DNA of 64,000 bases from Gemmatimonadaceae bacterium (GTDB lineage Bacteria; Gemmatimonadota; Gemmatimonadetes; Gemmatimonadales; Gemmatimonadaceae), in NCBI GenBank assembly GCA_025934775.1, contig JAICWO010000011.1, positions 124,001-188,000 of the forward strand. Reading direction: 5' to 3'. Under the pieces are notes generated by a model that saw only the letters and a program-made list of their open reading frames with translations, ran no database searches and was not told the DNA's origin. The position numbers and the translations under genes were made by a program. Positions 37,268 to 47,659 of the stretch are shown in pieces. The stretch's first letter is position 1; each line of letters starts with the position of its first letter.

Positions 37268-39718
37268 TCACCCGATCGGCGTTCCCGGCGGCAGCGGAAT
37301 CACCTCCGTCGGACGCGGCGGCGCGATGCGGCGATCGAGCCAGTTCCGCACGTCGCGAACGACTTCGGCATTCGCCGAGCGGTCTTCCGCGTTGTCGGCG
37401 GTCGTCATCGAGAGCCGGACCGCCAGGCGGTTCAGGGCGTCGTCCGCCGCGGATCGCACGTCGTCCGTCGCGCGTTGATCGGTCGCGAGCGCGAACAGCG
37501 CGTCCACGACCGCACGCCGCGCCTGCCGGCGCACGCCTCGCTCGTACGCGCTCGCCGCTTGCGCGTTGTACACTCCATTGATCAACTCGCCGATCACCTC
37601 GTCCGCCGACGGCGACGCCGCGTCGCGCGCGTGAAACGAGAACACACGCTCGATCCGGTCCGGCTGCAGAATGCCCTCCGCGACATTGCTCGCGAGCGAG
37701 CGCGCGACCGCGAGCGGATCGTACACGATGCCCGCCGGTGTCGTTGCGAAGCCCCACCCGCCGCTGTATCCGTACGGCGACGGCGGAATCATCTTCACGA
37801 TGCGCTCCGGAACGGCGAGCTCTTTCGGCTGGATCGCCGCGATCAGCTCGTGCAATGCGGCCCGCTGCTTCGCCGGCGCAATCACCGTCGCCGGCGTCTG
37901 TCCATCGCCGCGCAGCGCAAACGTGTACTCCATGCCGCCGATCGCCTTCGTCGCCGCCTCGATCGCGTAGCGATGGTGCAGGTACACCGGCACGAAGCGC
38001 TCGTTGATCTCCCACATCGGATCGCCCGGCCGAATGACGGTTTCATTGAACTTTGAAATCAGCACGTCGCGCACGGCGCTCTGGCGCGCGAGCTCCTTCA
38101 CCGCATCGTTGCCGTTCAACCAGCGCGTCACCTCGGGGATCACGCCCGCGGATGCATCGCGATCCGTGAGAAAGCGCGCGCCGCCGGCGATCGCCTGGTG
38201 CACCAGCGAATCCCGCCCCGCGCGCTCGGCGGCGTCGTTGGGGTACTGGGTGTACGCGAAGCGAATGGCCAACGTGTCGTACCCGCCGGTGCCTGTCGCC
38301 CACGCGTGCGACACGTCGAGCGTGCCGTTGGGACGGAGCGTCACCAGCGGACCCGGATAATCCATCACACTGGCACGGCCGTACGCGTGCGAGATGTAGT
38401 TGTGCGCCAGGCCGAGCGTGTGGCCGATCTCGTGCGCGACGTGCTGGCGTCGCCGCGACATCGCGAACTCGGTGCCGTTGACGGCCGGATCGAGCGACGC
38501 CCACCAGTTTGCCGATGGGCCGTCCTGCTCCATCGCCGGCTCCATCCCAGCGAAGATGTTGTAATCGGTGATCGAGCGATACGTGTCCATCTTGAGCATC
38601 GCTTTGATGATCTCACCGGTGCGGGGATCGGTGAATGACTGGCCGACCGAGAAGCCCGGATCGCTCCGATGCACCCACTGGATGATCGAGTAGCGCGCGT
38701 CCATCGGATCGACGCCCGGCGGCAGGTCCTCGACGCGAAAGGCGTCCTTGAATCCGGCCGCCTCGAACGTCTTCGTCCACCACGATGCGCCCTGCTTGAA
38801 CGCGGTGCGATACGGCTCGGGGATGCCCGGATCGAGATAGTAGACGATCGGCTTCACCGGCTCGGACATCGCGGCCGACGGATCCTTCTTCTCGAGTCGC
38901 CAGCGCTGGATCCAGCGTACTTCCGGCTTCTCCGTGAACGGGCGTGAGAAATCCGTGAAGGTGAGCGCGAACATCCCGATGCGCGGATCGAACGCGCGCG
39001 GCTTGTAGTTGGCGTCGGGCAGCTCGACGAACGAGAAGTGCTCGCGGAGCGTCAGCGCTTCCGGATCCGGCGTGTGCCGCGCCACCTCGCGGCCGGGCGC
39101 GTCGCTCTGAAACGTGAGGAGCGTTTCGACTTCAGTGTTCTTGGGAAACGCTTTCGTGTGCGGCAGGTAGATCGCGCTGCGGTTGCGATCGACGCGAAAC
39201 GTGCCCTGCTTCTGCCGCTGGATCGTCGAGGCGACGTTCATCGCATCCTGGAGCAGGAAGTCCGTCGCGTCGACCAGCAGCCGGTTGCCGTCCTCGGCGA
39301 CGATCGGCATCGCGGCGAGCGTCGACGTCGCGAACGACTCCTCGACGGAGTGCGCCTGGAGCGAGTCTGCCGTCGCGCGATAGCGCATGTTCTGGCCGAT
39401 CAGCAGCACCCGCGGTCCGAACCGCTCGAATCGAACCACCTGTTCGCCGCCGGTGGTGCCACGATCGAGCCCGAGATCGTTCGAGCCGAGGCCAGAGGCG
39501 AGCGTCGGGAGATAGAGAAAATCCTGATCGAGTCGCTGGACCTCGAGCAGGAGCTTGCCCGTGCGCTCGTCGTAGTAGAACGGGATGAAGCCGTCGTGGC
39601 GCTCGAGACCGGCCGTCTGCGAGGCGATGGTGCGCGGCGCGGCGGGTTGCTGCGCGCTGAGCGCGACCGGCGCGGCAGCGAGAATGAAACCGAGGAGGGC
39701 GTACGGAAAGAGCCGCAT
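37268..39718 (-). CDS. Exported zinc-dependent metalloprotease (DUF5117/DUF4953-like)
   Basis: 816 residues from ATG 39718 with signal peptide MRLFPYALLGFILAAAPVALSA. The active-site motif VAHEIGHTLGLAHNYISH (near residue 430) has all three His ligands and Glu of the metzincin type; SVMDYPGPLV supplies the Met-turn. Upstream domain: DGFIPFYYDERTGKLLLEVQRLDQDFLYLPTLASGLGSNDLGLDRG, as in DUF5117; the C-terminal 300 residues match the companion DUF5118-type region. Such large periplasmic or outer-membrane proteases are common in Gemmatimonadota and Bacteroidota; their substrates are unknown. It is convergent with the ankyrin gene (31-bp gap). Confidence 0.85.
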   Translation of the reverse strand: MRLFPYALLGFILAAAPVALSAQQPAAPRTIASQTAGLERHDGFIPFYYDERTGKLLLEVQRLDQDFLYLPTLASGLGSNDLGLDRGTTGGEQVVRFERFGPRVLLIGQNMRYRATADSLQAHSVEESFATSTLAAMPIVAEDGNRLLVDATDFLLQDAMNVASTIQRQKQGTFRVDRNRSAIYLPHTKAFPKNTEVETLLTFQSDAPGREVARHTPDPEALTLREHFSFVELPDANYKPRAFDPRIGMFALTFTDFSRPFTEKPEVRWIQRWRLEKKDPSAAMSEPVKPIVYYLDPGIPEPYRTAFKQGASWWTKTFEAAGFKDAFRVEDLPPGVDPMDARYSIIQWVHRSDPGFSVGQSFTDPRTGEIIKAMLKMDTYRSITDYNIFAGMEPAMEQDGPSANWWASLDPAVNGTEFAMSRRRQHVAHEIGHTLGLAHNYISHAYGRASVMDYPGPLVTLRPNGTLDVSHAWATGTGGYDTLAIRFAYTQYPNDAAERAGRDSLVHQAIAGGARFLTDRDASAGVIPEVTRWLNGNDAVKELARQSAVRDVLISKFNETVIRPGDPMWEINERFVPVYLHHRYAIEAATKAIGGMEYTFALRGDGQTPATVIAPAKQRAALHELIAAIQPKELAVPERIVKMIPPSPYGYSGGWGFATTPAGIVYDPLAVARSLASNVAEGILQPDRIERVFSFHARDAASPSADEVIGELINGVYNAQAASAYERGVRRQARRAVVDALFALATDQRATDDVRSAADDALNRLAVRLSMTTADNAEDRSANAEVVRDVRNWLDRRIAPPRPTEVIPLPPGTPIG

Positions 39719-39812
39719 GAGACTCTGGGCAGAGCGGGAGGTTGGACGGATGGCGAAGTGGCCGAACTGCACAATAGTATCGTTCGACCCGATCGAGCGC
39801 ACCGCCGACCGC

Positions 39813-41006
39813 TCACCGCCGCGGCCTGCCGACGCACACGCGCCCGGTGCTGTACGAGAGAAAGAGCACGCGATCGCGGAACTGATCCAATCCGATAAGT
39901 ACCTTCGGCACGGACTCGGGACCCGACGTTGGACTCGTGAACTTGTAGTCCGAGATGCGGATCGGAGTCCGCGAGAGCTGCAGCGTTCGATCGCTATGGA
40001 TCGTGATCGCCACATCGGCAATGTAGCTCGTATTCGGGATCCCGAAGCGTGTGTACGCTTCGGCGCGAGGGGAGACGCCGGCGCTCGTCCGCGTGAGCCC
40101 GAGCCGGGCCGCCTCGGGCCAGTTGATGATCGTCTCGTGAATGCCTGAGTCGAACTCGGCGAGCGTTGAACTTCCATTCAACTCGACGGGCAGCAGCATC
40201 TGCTGCTGGTTCCAGAACTGCTGCCCAACGGCGGCAATCGCCTCGCTGACCGCTTCTGCCGCGCCGCCGGTCGTGTCCGTCCCCCGCGCGACAGCCTGTT
40301 TGGCTGCCGCACCAAACGCCGAGTCGAACGCCGCCTTCGGCGCGCCCGGATTTACGGCTGCCGCGGCACAGTCACGCGAAGTCATGCCGCGCGGCAGCCA
40401 CGGCGGCGCGCGATCGCGGCCGACGCGCGAGGGCGGCACACGTTCGTACAGCCGCACCGTGCGCGCTGCGACGTCGAATTCGATATCGAACTGCGACATC
40501 AGGTCGAGGCCGAACAGACCGTGGAACGGAGCGAGCGTCGAATCGGGTTGCTCGTCGGCGACATGGAAGTCGCGCTGCAGCGATCGGCCGACTCTCAGCG
40601 AATCGAGTACGATCGGAGAGAAGTCTCCCCAGTATTCTGTAATGACGTCGCCCGCTTGGATGACCACGTCCGCGGTGGTGTCGACCGCCAGTACGTCCGC
40701 GGGATGCCTTCGCGTGAGCACGACGGTGCGCCGCGCATTCGCGTAGCGGTGCGGCGCGTGTAGCGAGTCCATCGCACCGTCGCTGATGAGACTCCCGTTT
40801 GTGCCGTGATCCAGCACGAAGTTCAACGCGCGGCCGTGGATCAGGACCGGCACACCAAAGAGCGTGTCGCCGTCGCGGTCCGCGTATGGCGTTCCTTCCG
40901 CGATGAGCCGGGGCCCGGTATCTGACTGATGTACCGCGCGCAGCGTGGCGCAGGCCGCGGTGCAAAGCGCGGCGGCGCACGTGAGCACACGCGCCGCCGC
41001 CGCCAC
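39813..41006 (-). CDS. Retropepsin-like aspartic-protease-fold lipoprotein
   Basis: 397 residues from GTG 41006. Lipobox TAAC (AAALCTAAC). Two pepsin-like halves: FGVPVLIHGRALNFVLDHGTNGSLIS near residue 50 and LLPVELNGSSTLAEFDSGIHETII near 270. Both contain the strand-plus-Asp layout, but the first motif reads DHGT instead of the usual D[ST]G and the second DSG. The structural hydrophobic-glycine element follows in HGLFGLDLMSQFDIEFD. An aspartic protease fold is clear; activity is uncertain because the first motif is altered. It lies 95 bp upstream of the metalloprotease start and may be co-transcribed with it. Confidence 0.72.
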   Translation of the reverse strand: MAAAARVLTCAAALCTAACATLRAVHQSDTGPRLIAEGTPYADRDGDTLFGVPVLIHGRALNFVLDHGTNGSLISDGAMDSLHAPHRYANARRTVVLTRRHPADVLAVDTTADVVIQAGDVITEYWGDFSPIVLDSLRVGRSLQRDFHVADEQPDSTLAPFHGLFGLDLMSQFDIEFDVAARTVRLYERVPPSRVGRDRAPPWLPRGMTSRDCAAAAVNPGAPKAAFDSAFGAAAKQAVARGTDTTGGAAEAVSEAIAAVGQQFWNQQQMLLPVELNGSSTLAEFDSGIHETIINWPEAARLGLTRTSAGVSPRAEAYTRFGIPNTSYIADVAITIHSDRTLQLSRTPIRISDYKFTSPTSGPESVPKVLIGLDQFRDRVLFLSYSTGRVCVGRPRR

Positions 41007-41008
41007 GC

Positions 41009-42955
<1,947 letters not shown>

Positions 42956-43013
42956 TCACCTGGAAAAGACTGCCCGTACAAATGCCGAAAATCGGCCGGA
43001 AATCAACCTGTTC

Positions 43014-43042
43014 AATTTAACGAAATACGCGGCGGGATGCAA
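43014..43042 (-). promoter_or_regulatory. Predicted gyrB promoter
   Basis: Read on the - strand: TTGCAT (43042-43037), 17-bp spacer, TAAATT (43019-43014), about 60 nt before ATG 42952. The DNA around it is AT-rich compared with the window, and two direct copies of GCAAATC lie just upstream of the -35 (about 43058-43075), which could be a binding site for a regulator. Confidence 0.55.
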
Positions 43043-43150
43043 TGATTTGTGATCGTCGCAAATCGTTGCAAATCAGTGACTTAGAGAATCTCCTCGCCGC
43101 CAGGAAATCCCGCTTGCGTCTCGCGCCGCGGACACGTGAATCGGACGCAG

Positions 43151-43459
43151 CTACTTCGCGAGCACCCAGCGAATTCGCCGGACCGGCTTGCGCGCCGGAT
43201 CGGCATTCACCGAACGGAGCAGTTCAGGCTCCAATAATGAGAGTTCGTTCATCCACGCGTTCGTCGTCACCTGTACGAACAGCGTTCCATTCGCGGTGAT
43301 CGACTGCGGGTTGGTGACCTGCGCGATCTGTGGGCCCACCAGCTTCGGCCAGTCTGGAATGACGGAGGCTTGATCTACGCGATCGGCCAGCCCGCTCTCG
43401 CCGAGAAAGCTCGCCACGATCTTGCCGAGCGGCTCGGGCCTCTTCTTTCGGTCGCTCAC
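43151..43459 (-). CDS. dciA: DciA-like protein (DUF721)
   Basis: 102 residues from GTG 43459, overlapping the recF stop by 4 nt. Compact domain with VASFLGESGLADRVDQASVIPDWPKLVGPQIAQVTNPQSI and LFVQVTTNAWMNELSLLEPELLRSVN; the W at the end of helix 1 and the NELSLL segment are typical of DUF721. DciA is the ancestral loader of the replicative helicase DnaB in most bacteria that lack DnaC/DnaI, which fits this phylum. Its placement between recF and gyrB is common. Confidence 0.88.
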   Translation of the reverse strand: MSDRKKRPEPLGKIVASFLGESGLADRVDQASVIPDWPKLVGPQIAQVTNPQSITANGTLFVQVTTNAWMNELSLLEPELLRSVNADPARKPVRRIRWVLAK

Positions 43460-44589
43460 TCTGCACGCGCCGGCGCCAGCGTCCCCGCACGCACGCGCAC
43501 GCGCTCGAGCTGCGTCAGCTCATTCGGAATTTCGTGCTCGCGCGGCACGGCGAGAATCGTCTGACCGTGCGCGCCGCCGGCGCGCGTCAACAGAGCCAGT
43601 ATGCGAGACGCGCGGCCGACGTCGAGCTCGGCGAATGGGTCGTCGAGCAGGAACACCGGCGCCCGACCCGTGCGCTCCGTGAACGTCGCGGCCTCGAGCA
43701 TCCGAAGCGCGATCGCCGCCGTACGCTGCTGCCCCGCCGATCCAAACGTGCGCAGCTCGCGTCCGTCGAGCGTGATCACGATGTCGTCGCGGTGCGGGCC
43801 GGCGTGCGTCAGGCCGCGGCGGACGTCGATCGAGCGCTTCGTATCGAGCGCCGCCGCGAGCGCGCTCTGCGCATCGGGCTCGTCACCGGTCGTGCACGCA
43901 TATCTGAGCTCCACCCGTTCCTCCTCGCCGATCTCGCGGCAGAGTTCCGTGAATCGCTCGGCGACACATGCAATCCACGCGCGACGATGTTGCACGATGA
44001 GACCGCCGTGCAACGAGAGCGTCGGCTCCCAGACGCCGATCGCGGCGTGCGATTCGCGGTGACTGCGCGCCGCTTCACGCAACGCCGCATTGCGCTGCGC
44101 GAGCGCGGCGCGATAGTGCTGCAAGTCATTCAGGTATCCGCGCGAGGTGAGCGCGAGCATCACGTCGAGAAATCGACGTCGCGCGGCAGGCGAGCCCGCG
44201 ATCAACTCCACGTCGGCGGGAGAAAACATCACCGATGGCAGCGCGCCGAGCGCGAGGCTCAACTTCTGCGGCACGACGCCGTCGATGCGCACGCGCTTGC
44301 GCTTGGTCGAGCGCTCGAATCCGACGCCGATCTCGTGCGGCACGTCCGTCTCGGCGCGCGCGCCGATGTGGAACGCGTCCGCGCCGAAGCGCACGAGATC
44401 CGGATCGCGTGCGCCGCGCACCGAGCGGAGGATCTGGAGATACGCGATCGACTCGAGCACGTTCGTCTTGCCCTGGCCGTTGTCGCCGATGAGCACCACG
44501 CCGTTCGGCGGCGGCGCCAACTCGGCGCGCGCAAAGTTGCGAAAGTCGCGCAGCTCGAGATGGACGAGCCGCGCCGCGTCCGGCGTCAC
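43456..44589 (-). CDS. recF: DNA replication/repair protein RecF
   Basis: 377 residues from GTG 44589. Walker A LIGDNGQGKTNVLESIAYL, signature-like FGSAGQQRTAAIALRMLEA, Walker B VFLLDDPFAELDVGRASRIL; the N terminus VHLELRDFRNFARAEL is typical. RecF recognises gapped or stalled DNA together with RecR and RecO and loads RecA. The ATG-less start is supported by the 4-nt overlap with the enoyl-CoA hydratase stop. dnaA and dnaN, the usual upstream neighbours of recF, are not in the window; the upstream gene is unrelated. Confidence 0.94.
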   Translation of the reverse strand: MTPDAARLVHLELRDFRNFARAELAPPPNGVVLIGDNGQGKTNVLESIAYLQILRSVRGARDPDLVRFGADAFHIGARAETDVPHEIGVGFERSTKRKRVRIDGVVPQKLSLALGALPSVMFSPADVELIAGSPAARRRFLDVMLALTSRGYLNDLQHYRAALAQRNAALREAARSHRESHAAIGVWEPTLSLHGGLIVQHRRAWIACVAERFTELCREIGEEERVELRYACTTGDEPDAQSALAAALDTKRSIDVRRGLTHAGPHRDDIVITLDGRELRTFGSAGQQRTAAIALRMLEAATFTERTGRAPVFLLDDPFAELDVGRASRILALLTRAGGAHGQTILAVPREHEIPNELTQLERVRVRAGTLAPARAE

Positions 44590-45365
44590 GCGCCCTTGAA
44601 CGCGGGCGACCGCTTCTCGAGAAAGGCGCGCGTGCCCTCGCGCTTGTCGTCCGTTGAGGCGAGCAGGCCGAACGCGGTTGCCTCGAGCGTGAGCGCTTCG
44701 CTGAGCGGAAGATCGTATCCCGAGTTCACGGCTTCGATGCAATGTGCGAGCGCGAGCGGGCCGTTCGCGAGCATCGCTAGGAGCATCGCCGTCGCGGACG
44801 CGATGAGCTCCGCGGCGGGAACGACCTTGTTCACGAGTCCGATCCGATACGCCTCGTTGGCGTCGATCATCTCGCCCGTGAGCAGCAGTTGGAGCGCGCG
44901 TCCTTTGCCGACGAGCCGCGGCAAGCGTTGCGTGCCACCGTAGCCCGGAAGCAGTCCGAGCTTCACCTCGGGTTGGCCGAACTTCGCCGCCTCCGATGCG
45001 ATCCGCACGTGACACGACATCGCGAGCTCGCATCCGCCGCCGAGCGCGAAGCCGTTCACGGCGGCGATGACGGGCTTCGGCGACGTTTCGAATCGGCGAA
45101 GGACCGATTGGCCACGCTCGGCAAGCGCCTTTCCCGAGATCGCGCCGAGGCTCTGCAACTCCGTGATGTCCGCACCCGCGACGAACGCGCGTCCCGCGCC
45201 TGTCACGATCACGCCGCCCACCTCGCCGCTCGCGCGCGCTGCCTCGATCGCCTCACCCAACTCCGCGATCACGCGGTGGTTCAGCGCGTTCAGCTTGTCC
45301 GGACGATTGACCGTGATCGTCGCGATTCGGTCGGTGACGGAGTAGGAGATGGTGTCGTAGGGCAT
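44586..45365 (-). CDS. Enoyl-CoA hydratase/isomerase family protein
   Basis: 259 residues from ATG 45365. Crotonase fold: NRPDKLNALNHRVIAEL, oxyanion-hole strand GAGRAFVAGADITEL, AVNGFALGGGCELAMSCHVRIASEAAKFGQPEVKLGLLPGYGGTQRLPRLVG. Glu residues expected for hydration (in GGGCELAM and QPEVKLG) are present, so it should hydrate 2-enoyl-CoA in fatty-acid breakdown. It shares no obvious function with the downstream recF, with which its stop overlaps by 4 nt. Upstream lies heptamer palindrome C, which occupies the divergent promoter region. Confidence 0.92.
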   Translation of the reverse strand: MPYDTISYSVTDRIATITVNRPDKLNALNHRVIAELGEAIEAARASGEVGGVIVTGAGRAFVAGADITELQSLGAISGKALAERGQSVLRRFETSPKPVIAAVNGFALGGGCELAMSCHVRIASEAAKFGQPEVKLGLLPGYGGTQRLPRLVGKGRALQLLLTGEMIDANEAYRIGLVNKVVPAAELIASATAMLLAMLANGPLALAHCIEAVNSGYDLPLSEALTLEATAFGLLASTDDKREGTRAFLEKRSPAFKGA

Positions 45366-45421
45366 GAGGGGAATCTGGGGTGGAGAAGGTGGCGACGCGA
45401 GGGCGCGGGAGTGGTTGCGGT

Positions 45422-45530
45422 GGGGCGGTCGCTTTTGTCGCGAGTTGTGTGTGACGGGTAATGGGTTCTGCGTTCGAAACCCAACACCTGAAACGCGCAA
45501 CCCACGACCCGCAACAAAAGCGACCGCCCC
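45422..45530. repeat. Heptamer palindrome C in the divergent promoter region
   Basis: Left arm 45422-45474 and right arm 45477-45530 begin with 17 identical complementary bases (GGGGCGGTCGCTTTTGT) and continue as degenerate 7-mers: TTTTGTC, GCGAGTT, GTGTGTG, ACGGGTA, ATGGGTT on the left; complements of TTTTGTT, GCGGGTC, GTGGGTT, GCGCGTT on the right. Partial pairing extends outwards (GGCGCGGGA near 45402 with TCCCGCGCC near 45550). The loop is almost absent, so the arms meet. The 229-bp gap between the hydratase and topoisomerase genes (45366-45594) should hold both promoters, yet almost all of it is palindrome. Confidence 0.75.
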
Positions 45531-45594
45531 CAGAACCCGCCGTCCGCTTTCCCGCGCCGTTCCCCCCGGACTGGATTTTGCCGACCGCGTTCGT

Positions 45595-46623
45595 ATGCCA
45601 ACGCGTTGGATTCGCCGCCTCGGCACCAAGCGATCAGGGTTCAGGTATGTCGATGAGAACGAGCGCGCGGTTCGCGATACACGGCAGCTCGCGCGCATCG
45701 ATGCCCTGCGCGTGCCGCCGGCGTGGCGTGACGTGCACGTTGCCGCGTCTCCGCGGTCCGCGATCCAGGCGTGGGGTTTCGACGCGCGCGGCCGCAAGCA
45801 ATACCGCTACAACGATCGCGCCGTCGAGCGGCGCGAGCTGCGCAAGTATCATCGTGTGAGGCAGCTCGCCAAGGAGCTGCCTCGCGTCCGCCGCACGATC
45901 GCGTCGGACGCGAAACCCCGCGCACGCTCCGAATCGCTCGACGTGGATGCCGTCGCGGCGACGGTCCTCCGGCTCATCAGCGAGACGTTCTGCCGGGTGG
46001 GCGGCGAGAAGTATCTCCGCGAGAACGGCACGTTCGGCATCACGACGCTTCGCAAGTCGCACGTGGAAGACTTGGGCGCGGTGCTCCGGCTCGAGTATCG
46101 AGGGAAAGGAAAGATTCGGCAGCGACAAGTGATCGCGCAGCCGGAGCTGATGCGACTCGTACGACGTCAGCTCCGGACGCCCGGCCCACAGCTTTTTCGA
46201 TATCTTTGCGACGGCGAGTGGCGCGTCATATCGGCGCGCGACGTCAACGCGTACTTGCAACGACGGATCGGGCGATACAGCGCGAAAGACTTTCGTACAT
46301 GGGGCGGCACGCTGCGCGCCGCGACGGTGCTCGCCGAGCTGGGCCCGGCGCGGAGCGCGACGGAGGCCAAGCGCAACGTGGCGCTCGCGATGCGGCTCGT
46401 CTCGACCGAGCTCGGAAACACGCCGACGATCTGTCGAAAGTCGTACGTGCATCCGATGATCGTCGCGCGATACCTCGATGACGGGGAGACGATTCCGCTC
46501 CCGCGCGCGCGCCGCCGCGCGGCGGATCGTGGGCAGGCGCATTCGTCCGAGGAGCGAGCGCTCATTGCGTTCCTCGACCGCCACTTTCCGGATCGCCGAA
46601 GGGCGCCGCGTCGGGATTCGTAG
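45595..46623 (+). CDS. Eukaryotic-like DNA topoisomerase IB
   Basis: 342 residues from ATG 45595. Catalytic set of the poxvirus/bacterial type IB enzymes: RYNDRAVERRELRKYHRVRQLAKELP, RTWGGTLRAATVLAE, and the active-site Tyr in GNTPTICRKSYVHPMIV. SETFCRVGGEKYLRENGTFGITTLRKSHVE is the conserved core. These enzymes relax positive and negative supercoils through a 3'-phosphotyrosine; in bacteria they are optional and spread by transfer. The C-terminal tail is basic. It begins 65 nt after palindrome C. Confidence 0.92.
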   Translation: MPTRWIRRLGTKRSGFRYVDENERAVRDTRQLARIDALRVPPAWRDVHVAASPRSAIQAWGFDARGRKQYRYNDRAVERRELRKYHRVRQLAKELPRVRRTIASDAKPRARSESLDVDAVAATVLRLISETFCRVGGEKYLRENGTFGITTLRKSHVEDLGAVLRLEYRGKGKIRQRQVIAQPELMRLVRRQLRTPGPQLFRYLCDGEWRVISARDVNAYLQRRIGRYSAKDFRTWGGTLRAATVLAELGPARSATEAKRNVALAMRLVSTELGNTPTICRKSYVHPMIVARYLDDGETIPLPRARRRAADRGQAHSSEERALIAFLDRHFPDRRRAPRRDS

Positions 46624-46636
46624 TACGTTGGTGGCC

Positions 46637-47659
46637 ATGGACGTCGTTCAGCCCATCATGTGGTCGCCGGTAGGCGACGGTGTACGCATCCTCGATCAGC
46701 GCGAGCTTCCGACGCGCGAGCTGTATCGCGATCTGCGCACGGTCGACGATGTGTATCAGGCGATCCGCACGCTCTCGGTTCGAGGCGCGCCGGCGATCGG
46801 CATCGCGGGCGCGATGGGCCTGACGCTCGCTCTATCCGACGACGCGCTCGATCGCACCCAGGCCATGTCGGCGATCGCCGGGGCGGCGGCGCGGCTCAAG
46901 TCGTCGCGCCCCACGGCCGTGAATCTCGCGTGGGCGGTCGACCGCGTGTATCGCCTCGCGCTGCGGAATAGCGGCGACACGCGTGCGCTGCGCGAATGTC
47001 TCCGCGATGAAGCGACGCGGATTCTCGAGGAAGATCGGGCGATGTGCCGCCGGATCGGCGAGCACGGCGCGACGCTCATCCCGGACGGTGCGCGCATCCT
47101 CACCCATTGCAACGCCGGCGCGCTCGCGACGGGCGGCATGGGAACGGCGCTCGCCGCGATCTACGTGGCGCGCGAGCAGGGTAGAACGCTCGAGGTGTAC
47201 GCCGACGAAACGCGCCCGCTCCTGCAAGGCAGCCGCCTCACCGCGTGGGAGCTCTCACGCGCCGGAATTCCCGTGACGGTGCTCGTCGACGGCGCGGCGG
47301 CCTCGCTGATGCGTGACGGCGAGATCGACCTTTGTATCGTCGGCGCGGATCGCATCGCCGTGAATGGCGATGCCGCGAACAAGATCGGAACGTATCCGCT
47401 CGCGATTGCGGCGAAGCATCACGGCATTCCGTTCTACGTCGCGGCGCCGGCGAGCACGTTCGATCCGTCGACGAGCACGGGTGATGAAATTCTCATCGAG
47501 CAGCGCGACGCCAGCGAGGTTCGCTGCGGCTTCGGCGCGCCCACCGCGCCGGACGGCGTCGGCGTCTACAATCCCGCGTTCGACGTCACGCCGTCCACGC
47601 TGATCTCCGCCATCATCAGCGACCGCGGCGTGCACCGGCCGCCATATCATTTCGAATGA
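46637..47659 (+). CDS. mtnA: S-methyl-5-thioribose-1-phosphate isomerase
   Basis: 340 residues from ATG 46637. Family signatures: VRGAPAIGIAGAMGL near residue 53, catalytic Cys in ILTHCNAGALATGGMGTAL, YADETRPLLQGSRLTAWEL and catalytic Asp region VGADRIAVNGDAANKIGTYPLA. It isomerises 5-methylthioribose-1-phosphate to the ribulose form in methionine salvage (also relevant to isoprenoid-linked variants). The start of glpK overlaps its stop by 4 nt, which is unexpected for pathway logic but clear in sequence. Confidence 0.94.
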   Translation: MDVVQPIMWSPVGDGVRILDQRELPTRELYRDLRTVDDVYQAIRTLSVRGAPAIGIAGAMGLTLALSDDALDRTQAMSAIAGAAARLKSSRPTAVNLAWAVDRVYRLALRNSGDTRALRECLRDEATRILEEDRAMCRRIGEHGATLIPDGARILTHCNAGALATGGMGTALAAIYVAREQGRTLEVYADETRPLLQGSRLTAWELSRAGIPVTVLVDGAAASLMRDGEIDLCIVGADRIAVNGDAANKIGTYPLAIAAKHHGIPFYVAAPASTFDPSTSTGDEILIEQRDASEVRCGFGAPTAPDGVGVYNPAFDVTPSTLISAIISDRGVHRPPYHFE

